DNA of 64,000 bases from Variovorax paradoxus EPS (GTDB lineage Bacteria > Pseudomonadota > Gammaproteobacteria > Burkholderiales > Burkholderiaceae_C): positions 5,828,001 to 5,892,000 of the forward strand of contig NC_014931.1 in NCBI RefSeq assembly GCF_000184745.1, given 5' to 3'. The notes below the pieces were generated by a model. It was not told the origin of the DNA. It was given only the letters and a program-made list of their open reading frames with translations, and did no database searches. Positions 8,500 through 17,215 of this stretch are shown one piece after another. Made by a program: the position numbers and the translations under genes. Each line of letters starts with the position of its first letter. Within the stretch, counting starts at the first letter, position 1.

Positions 8500-9684
8500 T
8501 TAGAGCAATTCGAGTGCCACGGCGGTGCCTTCGCCGCCGCCGATGCACAGCGTCGCCACGCCGCGCTTCTTGCCGCGCGCCTTCAGCGCGTGGATCAAGG
8601 TGACCATGATGCGCGCGCCGCTCGCGCCGATCGGGTGGCCCAGCGCGCAGGCGCCGCCGTTCACGTTGACGATGTCATGCGACACGTCGAGCTCGTGCAT
8701 CAGCGCCATCGGCACCACGGCGAAGGCCTCGTTCACTTCCCAGAGGTCGACGTCCTTCACGGTCCAGCCGGTCTTCTTGAACAGCTTGGCCACCGCACCG
8801 ACGGGCGCGGTCGAGAACCACTCGGGTTCCTGCGCATGCGTGGCGTGGCCGACGATGCGGGCGATGGGCTTGGCGCCGATCTTCTTCGCGTGCGACTCGG
8901 TCATCATCACCAGCGCCGCGGCGCCGTCGTTGATCGACGAGCTCGATGCGGCGGTGATGGTGCCGTTTTCTTTCTTGAACGCGGGCTTGAGCGTGGGGAT
9001 CTTGTCGAGCTTGACCTTGCCCGGGCCTTCGTCGATGGAGATCACGGTGTCGCCGCCGCGGCCCTTCACGGTGACGGGTGTGATTTCTTCCTTGAACGCA
9101 CCCGATTCGGTCGCGGCCTTGGCGCGCTGCACGCTCGCGATGGCGAAGGCGTCCTGCTGCTCGCGGGTGAACTTGTACTTGGCCGCGCAGTCCTCGCCGA
9201 AGGTGCCCATCGAGCGGCCCGGCTGGTAAGCGTCTTCCAGGCCGTCGAGCATCATGTGGTCATAGATCTTGTCGTGGCCCATGCGGTAGCCGCCTCGGCC
9301 CTTGAGCATGAGGTAGGGGGCGTTGGTCATGCTTTCCATGCCGCCCGCGACGATCACGTCGTGCGTGCCGGCCAAGAGCAGGTCGTGCGCGAGCATCGCG
9401 GCCTTCATGGCCGAGCCGCACATCTTGCTGAGCGTGACCGCGCCCGCGCTGTCGGGCAGGCCGCCCTTGTACGCGGCCTGGCGCGCCGGGGCCTGGCCCT
9501 GGCCGGCCATGAGGCAGTTGCCGAACAGCACTTCGCCCACGCTCTCGGGGGCGATGCCGGCGCGCTCGACGGCGGCCTTGATGGCAGCGCCACCGAGGTC
9601 GTGCGCGGAGAGGGAAGCAAAGTCGCCTTGAAAGCCACCCATGGGGGTGCGGGCGGCGCCGACGATGACGATGGATTCGGACAT
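8500..9684 (-). CDS. Acetyl-CoA C-acetyltransferase (thiolase)
   Basis: The 394-residue protein is a complete degradative or biosynthetic thiolase. The nucleophilic Cys is at residue 89 (SKMCGSAMKA). The conserved Asn-Glu-Ala-Phe loop (WEVNEAFAV), the active-site His (GGACALGHPIGASG) and the second catalytic Cys (TLCIGGGEGTA) are all present. It condenses two acetyl-CoA to acetoacetyl-CoA or cleaves 3-ketoacyl-CoA. It follows aceK on the same strand with a 66-base gap. That pairing suggests acetyl-CoA and acetate metabolism, but a shared transcript is not proven. Confidence 0.94.
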   Translation of the reverse strand: MSESIVIVGAARTPMGGFQGDFASLSAHDLGGAAIKAAVERAGIAPESVGEVLFGNCLMAGQGQAPARQAAYKGGLPDSAGAVTLSKMCGSAMKAAMLAHDLLLAGTHDVIVAGGMESMTNAPYLMLKGRGGYRMGHDKIYDHMMLDGLEDAYQPGRSMGTFGEDCAAKYKFTREQQDAFAIASVQRAKAATESGAFKEEITPVTVKGRGGDTVISIDEGPGKVKLDKIPTLKPAFKKENGTITAASSSSINDGAAALVMMTESHAKKIGAKPIARIVGHATHAQEPEWFSTAPVGAVAKLFKKTGWTVKDVDLWEVNEAFAVVPMALMHELDVSHDIVNVNGGACALGHPIGASGARIMVTLIHALKARGKKRGVATLCIGGGEGTAVALELL

Positions 9685-9750
9685 GAGGGTCTCCTTCTTG
9701 AATGTGAATGCGAAAGTGAAACGGTCGACTGCGGCCGTGGCCGCAGCCGG

Positions 9751-11571
9751 TCAGAAATGGGTCGCGTGCCCCTCGTGCTGGAAGCGCTGCGATTCTTCGT
9801 ACGGGAACACATCGAGCATCTGTCCCGCCTGGATGCGTTCCTTGTGGTGCTGCCAGAAGGCGGCGTCGAGCAGGTCGGCGTGGTGCGCCATGAAGGCGGC
9901 GCGCACGTCGCTGTTGCCGAGCAGGAAGGGCTCGAAGGTCTCGGGGAACACGTCCTTCGGGCCCACCGAGTACCAGACCTCGCCGCTCATCTCGTCTTCC
10001 TCGTTGCGCGGCGCGGGCACCTTGCGGAATTTGCAGTCGGTGATGTATTCGATCTCGTCGTAGTCGTAGAACACCACCTTGCCGCCGCGCGTGACGCCGA
10101 AGTTCTTCCACAGCATGTCGCCGGGAAAGATGTTGGCCGCAACCATGTCCTTGATGGCGTTGCCGTACTCGATCACCGCATGCTCCAGCTGGTCCTTTGC
10201 GCGCTTGGCATGCGCCGGGCTCTCGGGGTCGGCCAGCGTGTCGAAGGCTTCCTGCAGGTAGATGTTCAGCGGGATCATGCGGCGCTCGATGTAGACGTGC
10301 TTGACCACGACCTCCATCTCCCCGTTGCCGTCGCGGTCGCCGATCTCCAGCTGGCTGGGCGCGAACTTCTGGATCTCCTCGATCAGTTCGGGCTCGAAGC
10401 GGTCGAGCGGGAAGCCCACGTCGCTGTACTCCAGCGTGTCGGCCATGCGGCCCACGCGGTCGTGCTGCTTCACGAGCATGTACTTGCCCTTGATCTGCTC
10501 GCGCGTGGTGTCCTTCTGCGGCGGATAGAAGTCCTTGATGACCTTGAACACGAACGGAAACGACGGCAGATCGAACACCAGCATGACCATGCCCTTGATG
10601 CCGGGCGCGATGCGGAAGCGGTCGCTCGAATAGTTCAGGTGCGAGAGAAAGTCGCGATAGAAAAGCGTCTTGCCCTGCTTGGCGAGGCCGAGCGCGTTGT
10701 AGATTTCTGCGCGCGGCTTGCGCGGCATGAGCGAGCGCAGGAACTGCACCCAGGCCGAAGGCACTTCCATGTCGACCATGAAGTAGGCGCGTGCAAAGCT
10801 GAAGAGCATCTGCAGGTCGTCTTCGCCGAAGAGCGCCGCATCGATGTAGAACTTGCCGGTGCTGTCGTGCAGGATCGGCAGCGAGAACGGAATCTCGGTG
10901 AAGCCGTTCAAAATCCTGCCGACCACGTAGGCGCCCTTGTTCCGGAAGAAGAGGCCCGAGAGCACCTGCAGCTGGAAGTTGGCGCGCAGCTTCACCTGGT
11001 GAAAACGGTTCAGGATGACGTGCGCCACGCGCTCGGCATCGCGCCGCTTGTCGGCGTAGCTCCCTTGCAGCGCGAAGTCGTCGAGCATCTGCTCGAGCGT
11101 GTCGGCCAGCGTGTCGTGCGCGGGGTAGTACGGGCGGTAGGTCGGCGCGCCGCGCGGCTCGATGTACTCGGTGCTGATCGCCGGGCGCACGAAGATGAAG
11201 TCGTTCTGGAAATACGCGCGATGCAGGATCTTGGTGGTCACCGAGTTGAAGAAGCTCTCGGCCAGCTCGGGCTGGTGGTGGTCCACCAGAAGGCCGATGA
11301 AGTGCAGCTTGACCTGGTGCCATACCTCCATCGGCTGGTCGCCCGCCTTGAACTCTTTTTCGAGCCGGGCCACGGCCTCGTTCACGCGCAAGTCGTAGAA
11401 CTCGATGCGCTCGCGCTGCGCCCGCTGCTGGCCGTGCCAGTCGGCGGTTTCGAAACGGTGCTTGGCCCGCGCCGATTCGGCGCGGAACAACCGGTAGTGC
11501 CGGTTGAACCCATCGATCATCGCCTTGGCGATGTCGTAGGCCAGCGGTGAATCGAGGCGCTGCGGGAACAT
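9751..11571 (-). CDS. aceK: Isocitrate dehydrogenase kinase/phosphatase
   Basis: The 606-residue product matches AceK along its whole length. Family hallmarks include the start [18 protein letters not shown], the ATP-binding segment [15 protein letters not shown], the [18 protein letters not shown] stretch and the catalytic region [12 protein letters not shown] followed by [12 protein letters not shown]. AceK phosphorylates and dephosphorylates isocitrate dehydrogenase, diverting isocitrate into the glyoxylate shunt during growth on acetate or fatty acids. I chose ATG 11571, since it begins the conserved N-terminus. An upstream in-frame ATG would overlap the carbonic anhydrase gene. It begins 13 bases after the carbonic anhydrase stop codon, so the two are likely cotranscribed. 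Confidence 0.97.
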   Translation of the reverse strand: MFPQRLDSPLAYDIAKAMIDGFNRHYRLFRAESARAKHRFETADWHGQQRAQRERIEFYDLRVNEAVARLEKEFKAGDQPMEVWHQVKLHFIGLLVDHHQPELAESFFNSVTTKILHRAYFQNDFIFVRPAISTEYIEPRGAPTYRPYYPAHDTLADTLEQMLDDFALQGSYADKRRDAERVAHVILNRFHQVKLRANFQLQVLSGLFFRNKGAYVVGRILNGFTEIPFSLPILHDSTGKFYIDAALFGEDDLQMLFSFARAYFMVDMEVPSAWVQFLRSLMPRKPRAEIYNALGLAKQGKTLFYRDFLSHLNYSSDRFRIAPGIKGMVMLVFDLPSFPFVFKVIKDFYPPQKDTTREQIKGKYMLVKQHDRVGRMADTLEYSDVGFPLDRFEPELIEEIQKFAPSQLEIGDRDGNGEMEVVVKHVYIERRMIPLNIYLQEAFDTLADPESPAHAKRAKDQLEHAVIEYGNAIKDMVAANIFPGDMLWKNFGVTRGGKVVFYDYDEIEYITDCKFRKVPAPRNEEDEMSGEVWYSVGPKDVFPETFEPFLLGNSDVRAAFMAHHADLLDAAFWQHHKERIQAGQMLDVFPYEESQRFQHEGHATHF

Positions 11572-11584
11572 GGGCCCGGCCGGA

Positions 11585-12328
11585 TTACTTCGCCGCGTCT
11601 TCGCTGCGTTCGGTGCCGTCGGCGCCCGCCTGCGCGGAGGGCGATGCAAGCGCCGCACCCGCCGCCGGCTTGCTCCACTTGTAGCGGATGCGCTGCACCG
11701 CGGCCTTGTACGCCGAATCGAGCGGCTTGGCGCCGTCGACGCTCAGGCCCAGGTCCTGCAGCAGGCCGTCGTGCACGCCGAAGGTCCAGCCGTGGATCTG
11801 CACCTTCTGGCCGCGCGCCCAGGCATCGACCATGACGGTGCTCACCGCCACGTTGACCACCTGCTCGGCCACGTTGAGTTCGCACAGGGCATCGACGCGC
11901 ACTTCTTCGGGCAGGCTTTCGATCATCACGCTGTGGCGGTCGCGCACGTCCTGGATGTGGCGGATCCAGTTGTCGGCAAGGCCGATGCGCTTGCCGCTGA
12001 GTGCGGCCTTCACGCCCGCGCAGCCGTAGTGGCCCACCACCATGATGTGCTCGACCTTCAGGTGCTCGACCGCGAACTGGATCGCCGAGAGCGCATTGAG
12101 GTCGGAGTGCACCACGATGTTGGCGACGTTGCGGTGCACGAACACTTCGCCCGGTTCCAGGCCGGTGATCTGGTTGGCGGGCACGCGGCTGTCGGAGCAG
12201 CCGATCCACATGTAGCGCGGCGTCTGCTGCTTCACCAGGCTGGTGAAGAAGCCGGGACGGTCGCGTTCCATCTGTGCGGACCAGGCACGGTTGTGGGCGA
12301 ACAGGTCTTCGAGGTTGTTGTCGGACAT
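11585..12328 (-). CDS. can: Beta-class carbonic anhydrase
   Basis: The 247-residue protein carries the beta-class zinc ligands Cys44, Asp46 and Arg48 in CSDSR, with His100 and Cys103 in GHYGCAG. This is the complete active site for interconverting carbon dioxide and bicarbonate in the cytoplasm. The C-terminal 30 residues (rich in Ala, Ser and Gly) extend beyond the usual core and look disordered. It is followed by aceK after 13 bases. Bicarbonate supply for anaplerotic carboxylation would fit with control of the glyoxylate shunt, but this is inference from position. Confidence 0.94.
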   Translation of the reverse strand: MSDNNLEDLFAHNRAWSAQMERDRPGFFTSLVKQQTPRYMWIGCSDSRVPANQITGLEPGEVFVHRNVANIVVHSDLNALSAIQFAVEHLKVEHIMVVGHYGCAGVKAALSGKRIGLADNWIRHIQDVRDRHSVMIESLPEEVRVDALCELNVAEQVVNVAVSTVMVDAWARGQKVQIHGWTFGVHDGLLQDLGLSVDGAKPLDSAYKAAVQRIRYKWSKPAAGAALASPSAQAGADGTERSEDAAK

Positions 12329-12358
12329 AGATCGTGATTGTCGATGAGTCGTGGCCGG

Positions 12359-12775
12359 TCAGGTCGCCCGGGTGGACTTGGCCGCCTTCTTGGCCTTCTC
12401 GGCCTTTGCCAGCGTGGCTCGGCCCTTTTTCTCGTGTGCGCGCACTTCCGCGATGTTGGCCTGCAGCTCGGCCAATTGCGCCTCGAGCTGGGCACGGTGC
12501 GCGCCCAGCACGCCGAGAAACTTCTGCAGCTGCGGCACGGTGTCCCGCGGGCTGTCGTACATGTCCAGGATGTCCTTGGCCTCCGTGAGGCTCAGGCCCA
12601 GGCGCTTGGCGCGCAGCGTGAGCGTGAGCCGCGCCCGGTCGCGCGCGCTGTACACGCGCTGCAGGCCGGCCCGCTCGGGCGTGAGCAGGCCCATGTCCTC
12701 GTAGAAGCGGATCGCCCGCGTCGTGAGGTCGAACTCCTTCGCGAGCTCGCTGATGGTGAAGGTTGGCGTGGACAT
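12359..12775 (-). CDS. MerR family transcription regulator (LiuR-like)
   Basis: The 138-residue protein has the MerR winged helix (FTISELAKEFDLTTRAIRFY, then EDMGLLTPERAG and RVYSARDRARL). A long dimerisation helix follows, ending in a Lys/Ala-rich tail. No metal-binding cysteines are present, which argues against a metal sensor and fits the LiuR/branched-chain-acyl group of MerR proteins. It is divergent from a metallo-beta-lactamase-fold gene. A perfect 20-base palindrome lies in the shared intergenic region about 100 bases from its start, a likely operator for both genes. Confidence 0.88.
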   Translation of the reverse strand: MSTPTFTISELAKEFDLTTRAIRFYEDMGLLTPERAGLQRVYSARDRARLTLTLRAKRLGLSLTEAKDILDMYDSPRDTVPQLQKFLGVLGAHRAQLEAQLAELQANIAEVRAHEKKGRATLAKAEKAKKAAKSTRAT

Positions 12776-12852
12776 GCGGGATGAAAGGACGTTCCAGGAA
12801 ACGCCATGAGGGGGTGTTATGGGGGCGACAGCAGGTTTTCGCCGCGCTCCCT

Positions 12853-12858
12853 ACAATG
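12853..12858 (+). promoter_or_regulatory. Possible -10 box for the MBL-fold hydrolase gene
   Basis: TACAAT lies about 40 bases before the hydrolase ATG and 15 bases upstream of the palindromic operator. A good -35 box is not evident. If this is the -10 element, a regulator bound at the palindrome would cover the transcription start and early transcript. Confidence 0.35.
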
Positions 12859-12873
12859 GTGCCACCTACACAT

Positions 12874-12893
12874 GACGTTTACGTAAACGTCAA
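12874..12893. promoter_or_regulatory. Perfect 20-base palindromic operator, MerR/LiuR type
   Basis: TGACGTTTACGTAAACGTCA is its own exact reverse complement. It resembles the palindromic sites reported for LiuR-type MerR regulators, and a MerR gene of that kind is divergently encoded next to it. It ends six bases before the ATG of the hydrolase gene. On the opposite strand, TTGACG within it could also act as a -35 element for merR. Confidence 0.85.
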
Positions 12894-12899
12894 TCTTAC

Positions 12900-13961
12900 A
12901 TGAACCTCCTCGAACGCGAACTCCACTACACCCTGGGCGACACCCTGCCCGGGCCCGGCGAAGCCCTGGAAGTCGCGCCGGGCGTGCGCTGGATCCGCAT
13001 GCGGCTGCCCTTTGCGCTGGACCACATCAACCTCTGGCTGCTGCGCGACACGATCGACGGCGTCGAAGGCTGGACGGTGGTCGACTGCTGCATCTCGCAC
13101 GACGAGGCGCGCAAACAATGGGAGCAGATCTTCGAGACGCAGCTCGAAGGCCTGCCGATCCTGCGCGTGATCGTCACCCACATGCACCCCGACCACATCG
13201 GCCTGGCCGATTGGCTCTGCAAGCGATGGAATGCGCCGTTGTGGATCAGCGCCACCGACTACCACGTGGCCCGCGTGCTCAGCACCGCCGGCGACACGCT
13301 CGCGGGCGGCGATGCGGCGGCGGACTTCTTCGCCTCGCACGGCATGAGCGACCCGGTGGGCATCGCCAAGATCCGCGCGCGCACCAACTACTACGCGAAC
13401 ATGGTGCCCTCGGTGCCCGACCGGTACGTGCGCATGATGGACGGCGACATCGTGACCATCGGCGGCCACGCGTGGCGCTGCATCAGCGGTTACGGCCACG
13501 CGCCCGAACACATCGCGCTGTACTGCGACGAGCAGAAGCTGCTCCTGGGCGGCGACATGATGCTGCCGCGCATCTCGACCAACGTGAGCGTGCACGCGGG
13601 CGAGCCCGAGGCGAATTCGCTGCGGCTCTTCCTGGACAGCATCGACAAGTTCAAGGCGCTGCCCGCCGACACGGTGGGCCTCCCATCGCACGGCAAGCCG
13701 TTCACCGGCATCCACCGCCGCGTCGACCAGCTGCAGGAGCATCACCGCGACCGGCTGGCCGAGCTGCTCGAAGCCTGCACTGCGCGCGCACTGACGGCGG
13801 CCGAGGGCCTGCCGATCCTCTTCAAGCGCGAACTCGACCTGCACCAGATCACCTTCGCGATGGGCGAGACGGTGGCGCACCTGCACCTCCTGTGGTTCTC
13901 GGGCCAGGTGAAGCGCGAACTGGGCAAGGACGGCGTCTACCGCTTCGGACCCCGGAGCTAG
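12900..13961 (+). CDS. Metallo-beta-lactamase fold hydrolase
   Basis: The 353-residue product contains the zinc motif THMHPDHIG (residues near 97-105), a later His in GYGHAPEH and an Asp in LLLGGDMM, so the dinuclear site is complete. The C-terminal 100 residues form a helical extension (FTGIHRRVDQLQEHH onwards) typical of the group annotated as MBL-fold hydrolases beside MerR regulators in Burkholderiales. Its substrate is unknown. A thioester or lactone is possible by family. There is no clear ribosome site because the operator palindrome ends just before the ATG. That position suggests tight repression by the divergent MerR protein. Confidence 0.9.
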   Translation: MNLLERELHYTLGDTLPGPGEALEVAPGVRWIRMRLPFALDHINLWLLRDTIDGVEGWTVVDCCISHDEARKQWEQIFETQLEGLPILRVIVTHMHPDHIGLADWLCKRWNAPLWISATDYHVARVLSTAGDTLAGGDAAADFFASHGMSDPVGIAKIRARTNYYANMVPSVPDRYVRMMDGDIVTIGGHAWRCISGYGHAPEHIALYCDEQKLLLGGDMMLPRISTNVSVHAGEPEANSLRLFLDSIDKFKALPADTVGLPSHGKPFTGIHRRVDQLQEHHRDRLAELLEACTARALTAAEGLPILFKRELDLHQITFAMGETVAHLHLLWFSGQVKRELGKDGVYRFGPRS

Positions 13962-13985
13962 GATCTAGGGATTTAGACTCGGCGG

Positions 13986-15293
13986 ATGGACACACTGGCC
14001 GAGCTGCGCGCGGGTCGGCTGGCAGGCGCCACCAGGCTCGATCTCTCGTGCGGACTCACCGAGTTCCCGCGCGAGATCTTCGACCTTGCCGACTCGCTCG
14101 AAACACTGAATCTCTCCGGGAATGCGCTCGATGCGCTGCCCGACGACCTGGGCCGCCTGCACAAGCTGCGGGTGCTTTTCTGCTCCGACAACCGGTTCAC
14201 GACGCTGCCCGAATCCATCGGTGGGTGCCATGGCATCGACATCGTCGGCTTCAAGGCCAACCGCATCGCGAAAGTGCCCGCCGCTGCGCTGCCGCCCTCG
14301 CTGCGCTGGCTGATCCTCACGGACAACCAGATCGAGGAAATGCCCGACACGCTCGGCCACTGCACGCGGATGCAGAAGCTGATGCTGGCGGGCAACCGGT
14401 TGAGCCGGCTGCCGGATTCGATGGCTGCGCTGCAGCGGCTCGAACTGCTGCGCATCTCCGCGAACCGCTTCGAGGCCCTGCCTGAATGGCTGCTCTCCTT
14501 GCCGCGTCTTTCGTGGCTCGCCGCAGCCGGCAATCCGTTCGATACGCAAGCCGAGGACGCCGCGATGACCGCGCAGTCGGTGCCACATGTCGATTGGCGC
14601 GACCTCACGCTCGGCAGGAAGCTCGGCGAAGGCGCATCGGGCGTGATCCATCAGGCCACGCTGGGGCCATTGCAGCAGGACGTGGCCGTGAAGCTCTTCA
14701 AGGGCGCGGTCACCAGCGATGGCTGGCCGCACAGCGAAATGGCCGCCTGCATCGCGGCCGGCGCGCACCCGACGCTGATCGCCGCGCAGAGCCGGATCAA
14801 CGGCCACCCCGATGGCACGGAGGGCCTCGTGATGCCGCTGGTGCAGCCCTCGTTCCGCACGCTGGCGGGACCACCGAGCCTCGCATCGTGCACACGCGAC
14901 ATCTATGCGGACGACGCGAAATGGACCGCCGATATCGCCCTGCGCATCGCAAGCGACATCGCCTCGGCCATGCAGCACCTGCACGCACGCGGCATCCTCC
15001 ACGGCGATCTCTACGCGCACAACATCCTGTGGAATGCGCAAGGCGGCGGCCGGCTCGGCGACTTCGGCGCGGGCTGGATGACGGGCTCGCTAAATGCCAG
15101 CCAAACCGCGGCCCTGCAGCGCCTGGAGATGCGCGCCTTCGGCTGCCTGCTCGAAGAACTGCTCGAACGCTGCACCGATGCGCAACCCTCCGCCATGTCT
15201 GCATTGAAGGATCGCTGCATGCATCCCGATATCGCCTCGCGCCCATTGTTCGACGAGGCGCTGCGCGTGCTGCAGCAGGAGGCTGCATCGTGA
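13986..15293 (+). CDS. Leucine-rich-repeat protein with serine/threonine kinase domain
   Basis: The 435-residue soluble protein has about seven leucine-rich repeats of the LxxLxLxxNxLxxLP type (residues about 15-185), then a protein kinase domain (about 205-430). Kinase features visible are a glycine loop (GEGASGV), VAVK with Lys236, a helix-C Glu near 251, a catalytic loop ILHGDLYAHN with Asp341 and Asn346, and DFG at 359-361. The usual HRD is HGD. The domain is short and lacks a clear activation-segment APE. It should phosphorylate proteins, with the repeats recruiting substrates, but no target is known. The pseudouridine synthase gene overlaps its stop (GTGA). Confidence 0.88.
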   Translation: MDTLAELRAGRLAGATRLDLSCGLTEFPREIFDLADSLETLNLSGNALDALPDDLGRLHKLRVLFCSDNRFTTLPESIGGCHGIDIVGFKANRIAKVPAAALPPSLRWLILTDNQIEEMPDTLGHCTRMQKLMLAGNRLSRLPDSMAALQRLELLRISANRFEALPEWLLSLPRLSWLAAAGNPFDTQAEDAAMTAQSVPHVDWRDLTLGRKLGEGASGVIHQATLGPLQQDVAVKLFKGAVTSDGWPHSEMAACIAAGAHPTLIAAQSRINGHPDGTEGLVMPLVQPSFRTLAGPPSLASCTRDIYADDAKWTADIALRIASDIASAMQHLHARGILHGDLYAHNILWNAQGGGRLGDFGAGWMTGSLNASQTAALQRLEMRAFGCLLEELLERCTDAQPSAMSALKDRCMHPDIASRPLFDEALRVLQQEAAS

Positions 15294-16207
15294 GCCGCCC
15301 CCGCCAGACGCCGCCGCTGCCCACGCGCGACGGCGTCGGCCCAAGCTGCGTCGGCCTGCCGTACGGCCCCTGGCCCACCATCGCCGAGTTCCTCATCGAA
15401 CGCTTCCCCGCGATCACTCGCGACGCGTGGCTGGAACGCATCGCAGCCGGCGACGTGATCGACGAGCACCGCATCCCCGTCACCCTCGAGCGCCGCTACG
15501 AGTCGCCGCTGCGTGTTTATTACTACCGCACACTCGACGGCGAAGTGCACATCCCCTTCGAGGAGCAGGTGCTGTTCCAGGACGACGAGCTCGTCGTGGC
15601 CGACAAGCCCCCGTTCCTCCCCGTCACACCGACCGGCAAGTACCTGCAGGAAAGCCTGCTGGTGCGGCTCAAGCGCAAGCTGAACATCGACGACCTCGTG
15701 CCGCTGCACCGCATCGACCGCAGCACCTCGGGCCTCGTGCTGTTCTCGGTGCGCCGCGAGACGCGCGGCGCCTACCAGCAGATGTTTCCGGAGCGCCGCA
15801 TCGCCAAGCATTACGAGGCGGTGGTGCCGTGGCAGGAAGGCGTCTCGACGGTGCCCGACATCTACCGCAGCCGCCTCGTGGACGACGAGCATTTCATGCG
15901 CATGCGCGAAGAGCCGGGCGAGCCCAACTCCGAGACGCGCATCGAGGTGCAAGAAATACGAGGCGGCCGCGCGCTGCTGCGGCTCTCGCCCGTCACCGGC
16001 CGCAAGCACCAGCTGCGCGTGCACTGCCTCGCGCTCGGCATGCCGATCGAGAACGACCCGATCTACCCCGTGCTGTTGCCCGAGAACACCGATGACTTCG
16101 ACAAGCCGCTGCAGCTCCTGGCCAAGTCGGTCGCGTTCCAGGACCCGGTGACCGGCGACCTGCGCAGATTCACCAGCCCCCGGAGCCTGTCGCTGGCACC
16201 AAGGTGA
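15290..16207 (+). CDS. RluA family pseudouridine synthase
   Basis: From GTG 15290, whose TGA overlap ties it to the kinase gene, the product has 305 residues. The catalytic Asp is residue 143 in LHRIDRSTSGLVLF, and the conserved RKHQLRVH and NDPIYP motifs complete the RluA fold. It isomerises uridine in rRNA or tRNA. The N-terminal 90 residues resemble the S4-like or TruC/YqcB-like extension rather than a classical S4 domain, so the exact RNA site is uncertain. Coupling to a kinase gene is unusual but may be only positional. Confidence 0.92.
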   Translation: MSRPRQTPPLPTRDGVGPSCVGLPYGPWPTIAEFLIERFPAITRDAWLERIAAGDVIDEHRIPVTLERRYESPLRVYYYRTLDGEVHIPFEEQVLFQDDELVVADKPPFLPVTPTGKYLQESLLVRLKRKLNIDDLVPLHRIDRSTSGLVLFSVRRETRGAYQQMFPERRIAKHYEAVVPWQEGVSTVPDIYRSRLVDDEHFMRMREEPGEPNSETRIEVQEIRGGRALLRLSPVTGRKHQLRVHCLALGMPIENDPIYPVLLPENTDDFDKPLQLLAKSVAFQDPVTGDLRRFTSPRSLSLAPR

Positions 16208-16276
16208 CGCGGCGCGGGCACGCTCCGCACTAAGCTCGTTTCCTGAAGTTCTTTCAATTCAGGAGACACCCGCACC

Positions 16277-17047
16277 ATGGACACCACCCAACTCTTCTCG
16301 CTGAAGGGCCGCACCGCCTTGATCACCGGCGGCTCGCGCGGCATCGGCCGCATGATCGCCGAGGGCTTCCTGGCCCAGGGCGCGCGCGTGTACATCTCGG
16401 CACGCAAGGCCGCGGCCTGCGACCAGACCGCCAAGGAGCTCTCGGCCTTCGGCCACTGCGTCTCGCTGCCGGCGGACGTGTCCACGGTCGAAGGTGCGCA
16501 GGCGCTGGTCGATGCCTATGCGAAGCATGAAGGCTCGCTCGACATCCTCGTCAACAACGCCGGTGCCGCCTGGGGCGCACCGTACGCGGAGTTTCCCGAG
16601 AGCGGCTGGGACAAGGTGATCGACCTGAACCTGAAGACGCCCTTCTTCCTGACCCAGGCGCTCACGCCGATGCTCAAGAAGGCCGCGACCGATCACCTCT
16701 CGAAGGTGATCAACATCGCGTCGATCGACGGCATCTCGGTGAACCCGCAGGAAACCTATTCGTATGCGGCCAGCAAGGCCGGGCTGATCCAGCTCACGCG
16801 CCGCATGGCGCTTCGCCTTGCGCAAGACCGCATCGTGGTGAGCGCCATCGCGCCGGGCGCATTCGCATCCGACATGAACAAGGATGCGCGCGACCACGGC
16901 GACGAGGTCAAGGGCCGCATTCCCGCGGGCCGCATCGGCACGCCGGAAGACATGGCCGGCGCCGCGATCTACCTCGCGTCGCGCGCGGGCGACTACGTGA
17001 TGGGCTCCACGCTCGTCGTCGACGGCGGCGTGACGCACGCGCGCTGA
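16277..17047 (+). CDS. Short-chain dehydrogenase/reductase
   Basis: The 256-residue enzyme has the cofactor loop TGGSRGIG (about residues 17-24), NNAG, the catalytic Ser in NIASIDG, and the Tyr-Lys pair in SYAASKAG, so the SDR tetrad is complete. The C-terminus ends with VVDGGVTHAR. It resembles RhlG-like 3-oxoacyl reductases, but substrate and cofactor preference are not certain. AGGAGA precedes the ATG. It stands alone and runs toward the dehydratase gene on the other strand. An inverted repeat lies between the two stop codons. Confidence 0.9.
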   Translation: MDTTQLFSLKGRTALITGGSRGIGRMIAEGFLAQGARVYISARKAAACDQTAKELSAFGHCVSLPADVSTVEGAQALVDAYAKHEGSLDILVNNAGAAWGAPYAEFPESGWDKVIDLNLKTPFFLTQALTPMLKKAATDHLSKVINIASIDGISVNPQETYSYAASKAGLIQLTRRMALRLAQDRIVVSAIAPGAFASDMNKDARDHGDEVKGRIPAGRIGTPEDMAGAAIYLASRAGDYVMGSTLVVDGGVTHAR

Positions 17048-17073
17048 GCGCCTGAAGCTTGCGGAAAGAAAAT

Positions 17074-17198
17074 CCGTTCGGGCTGAAAATAAAAATCCGT
17101 TCACGCTGAGCCTGTCGAAGCGCCGCGCGAGGCTTCGACAGGCTCAGCCCGAACGGCTGTGGTTCTCGCGCGAACGCTCGGGGTTCTTGCCCGAACGG
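17074..17198. repeat. Intergenic inverted repeat with flanking half copies
   Basis: A 25-base arm (17097-17121, beginning CCGTTCACGCTGAGCC) and its near-complement (17132-17156) form a long hairpin with a 10-base loop and two mismatches. Half copies of the outer arm sit on either side (CCGTTCGGGCTGA at 17074-17086 and GCCCGAACGG at 17189-17198). It lies between two convergent genes, where it could terminate transcription in both directions. The same family recurs at 25506-25567. Confidence 0.85.
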
Positions 17199-17215
17199 CT
17201 TTGGCTCCTACCGCG

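Noticed and set aside
8203..11550. A 1115-codon open frame on the plus strand opposite thiolase and aceK
   Set aside because: It crosses two well recognised genes on the other strand and its composition is that of a codon-shadow frame.
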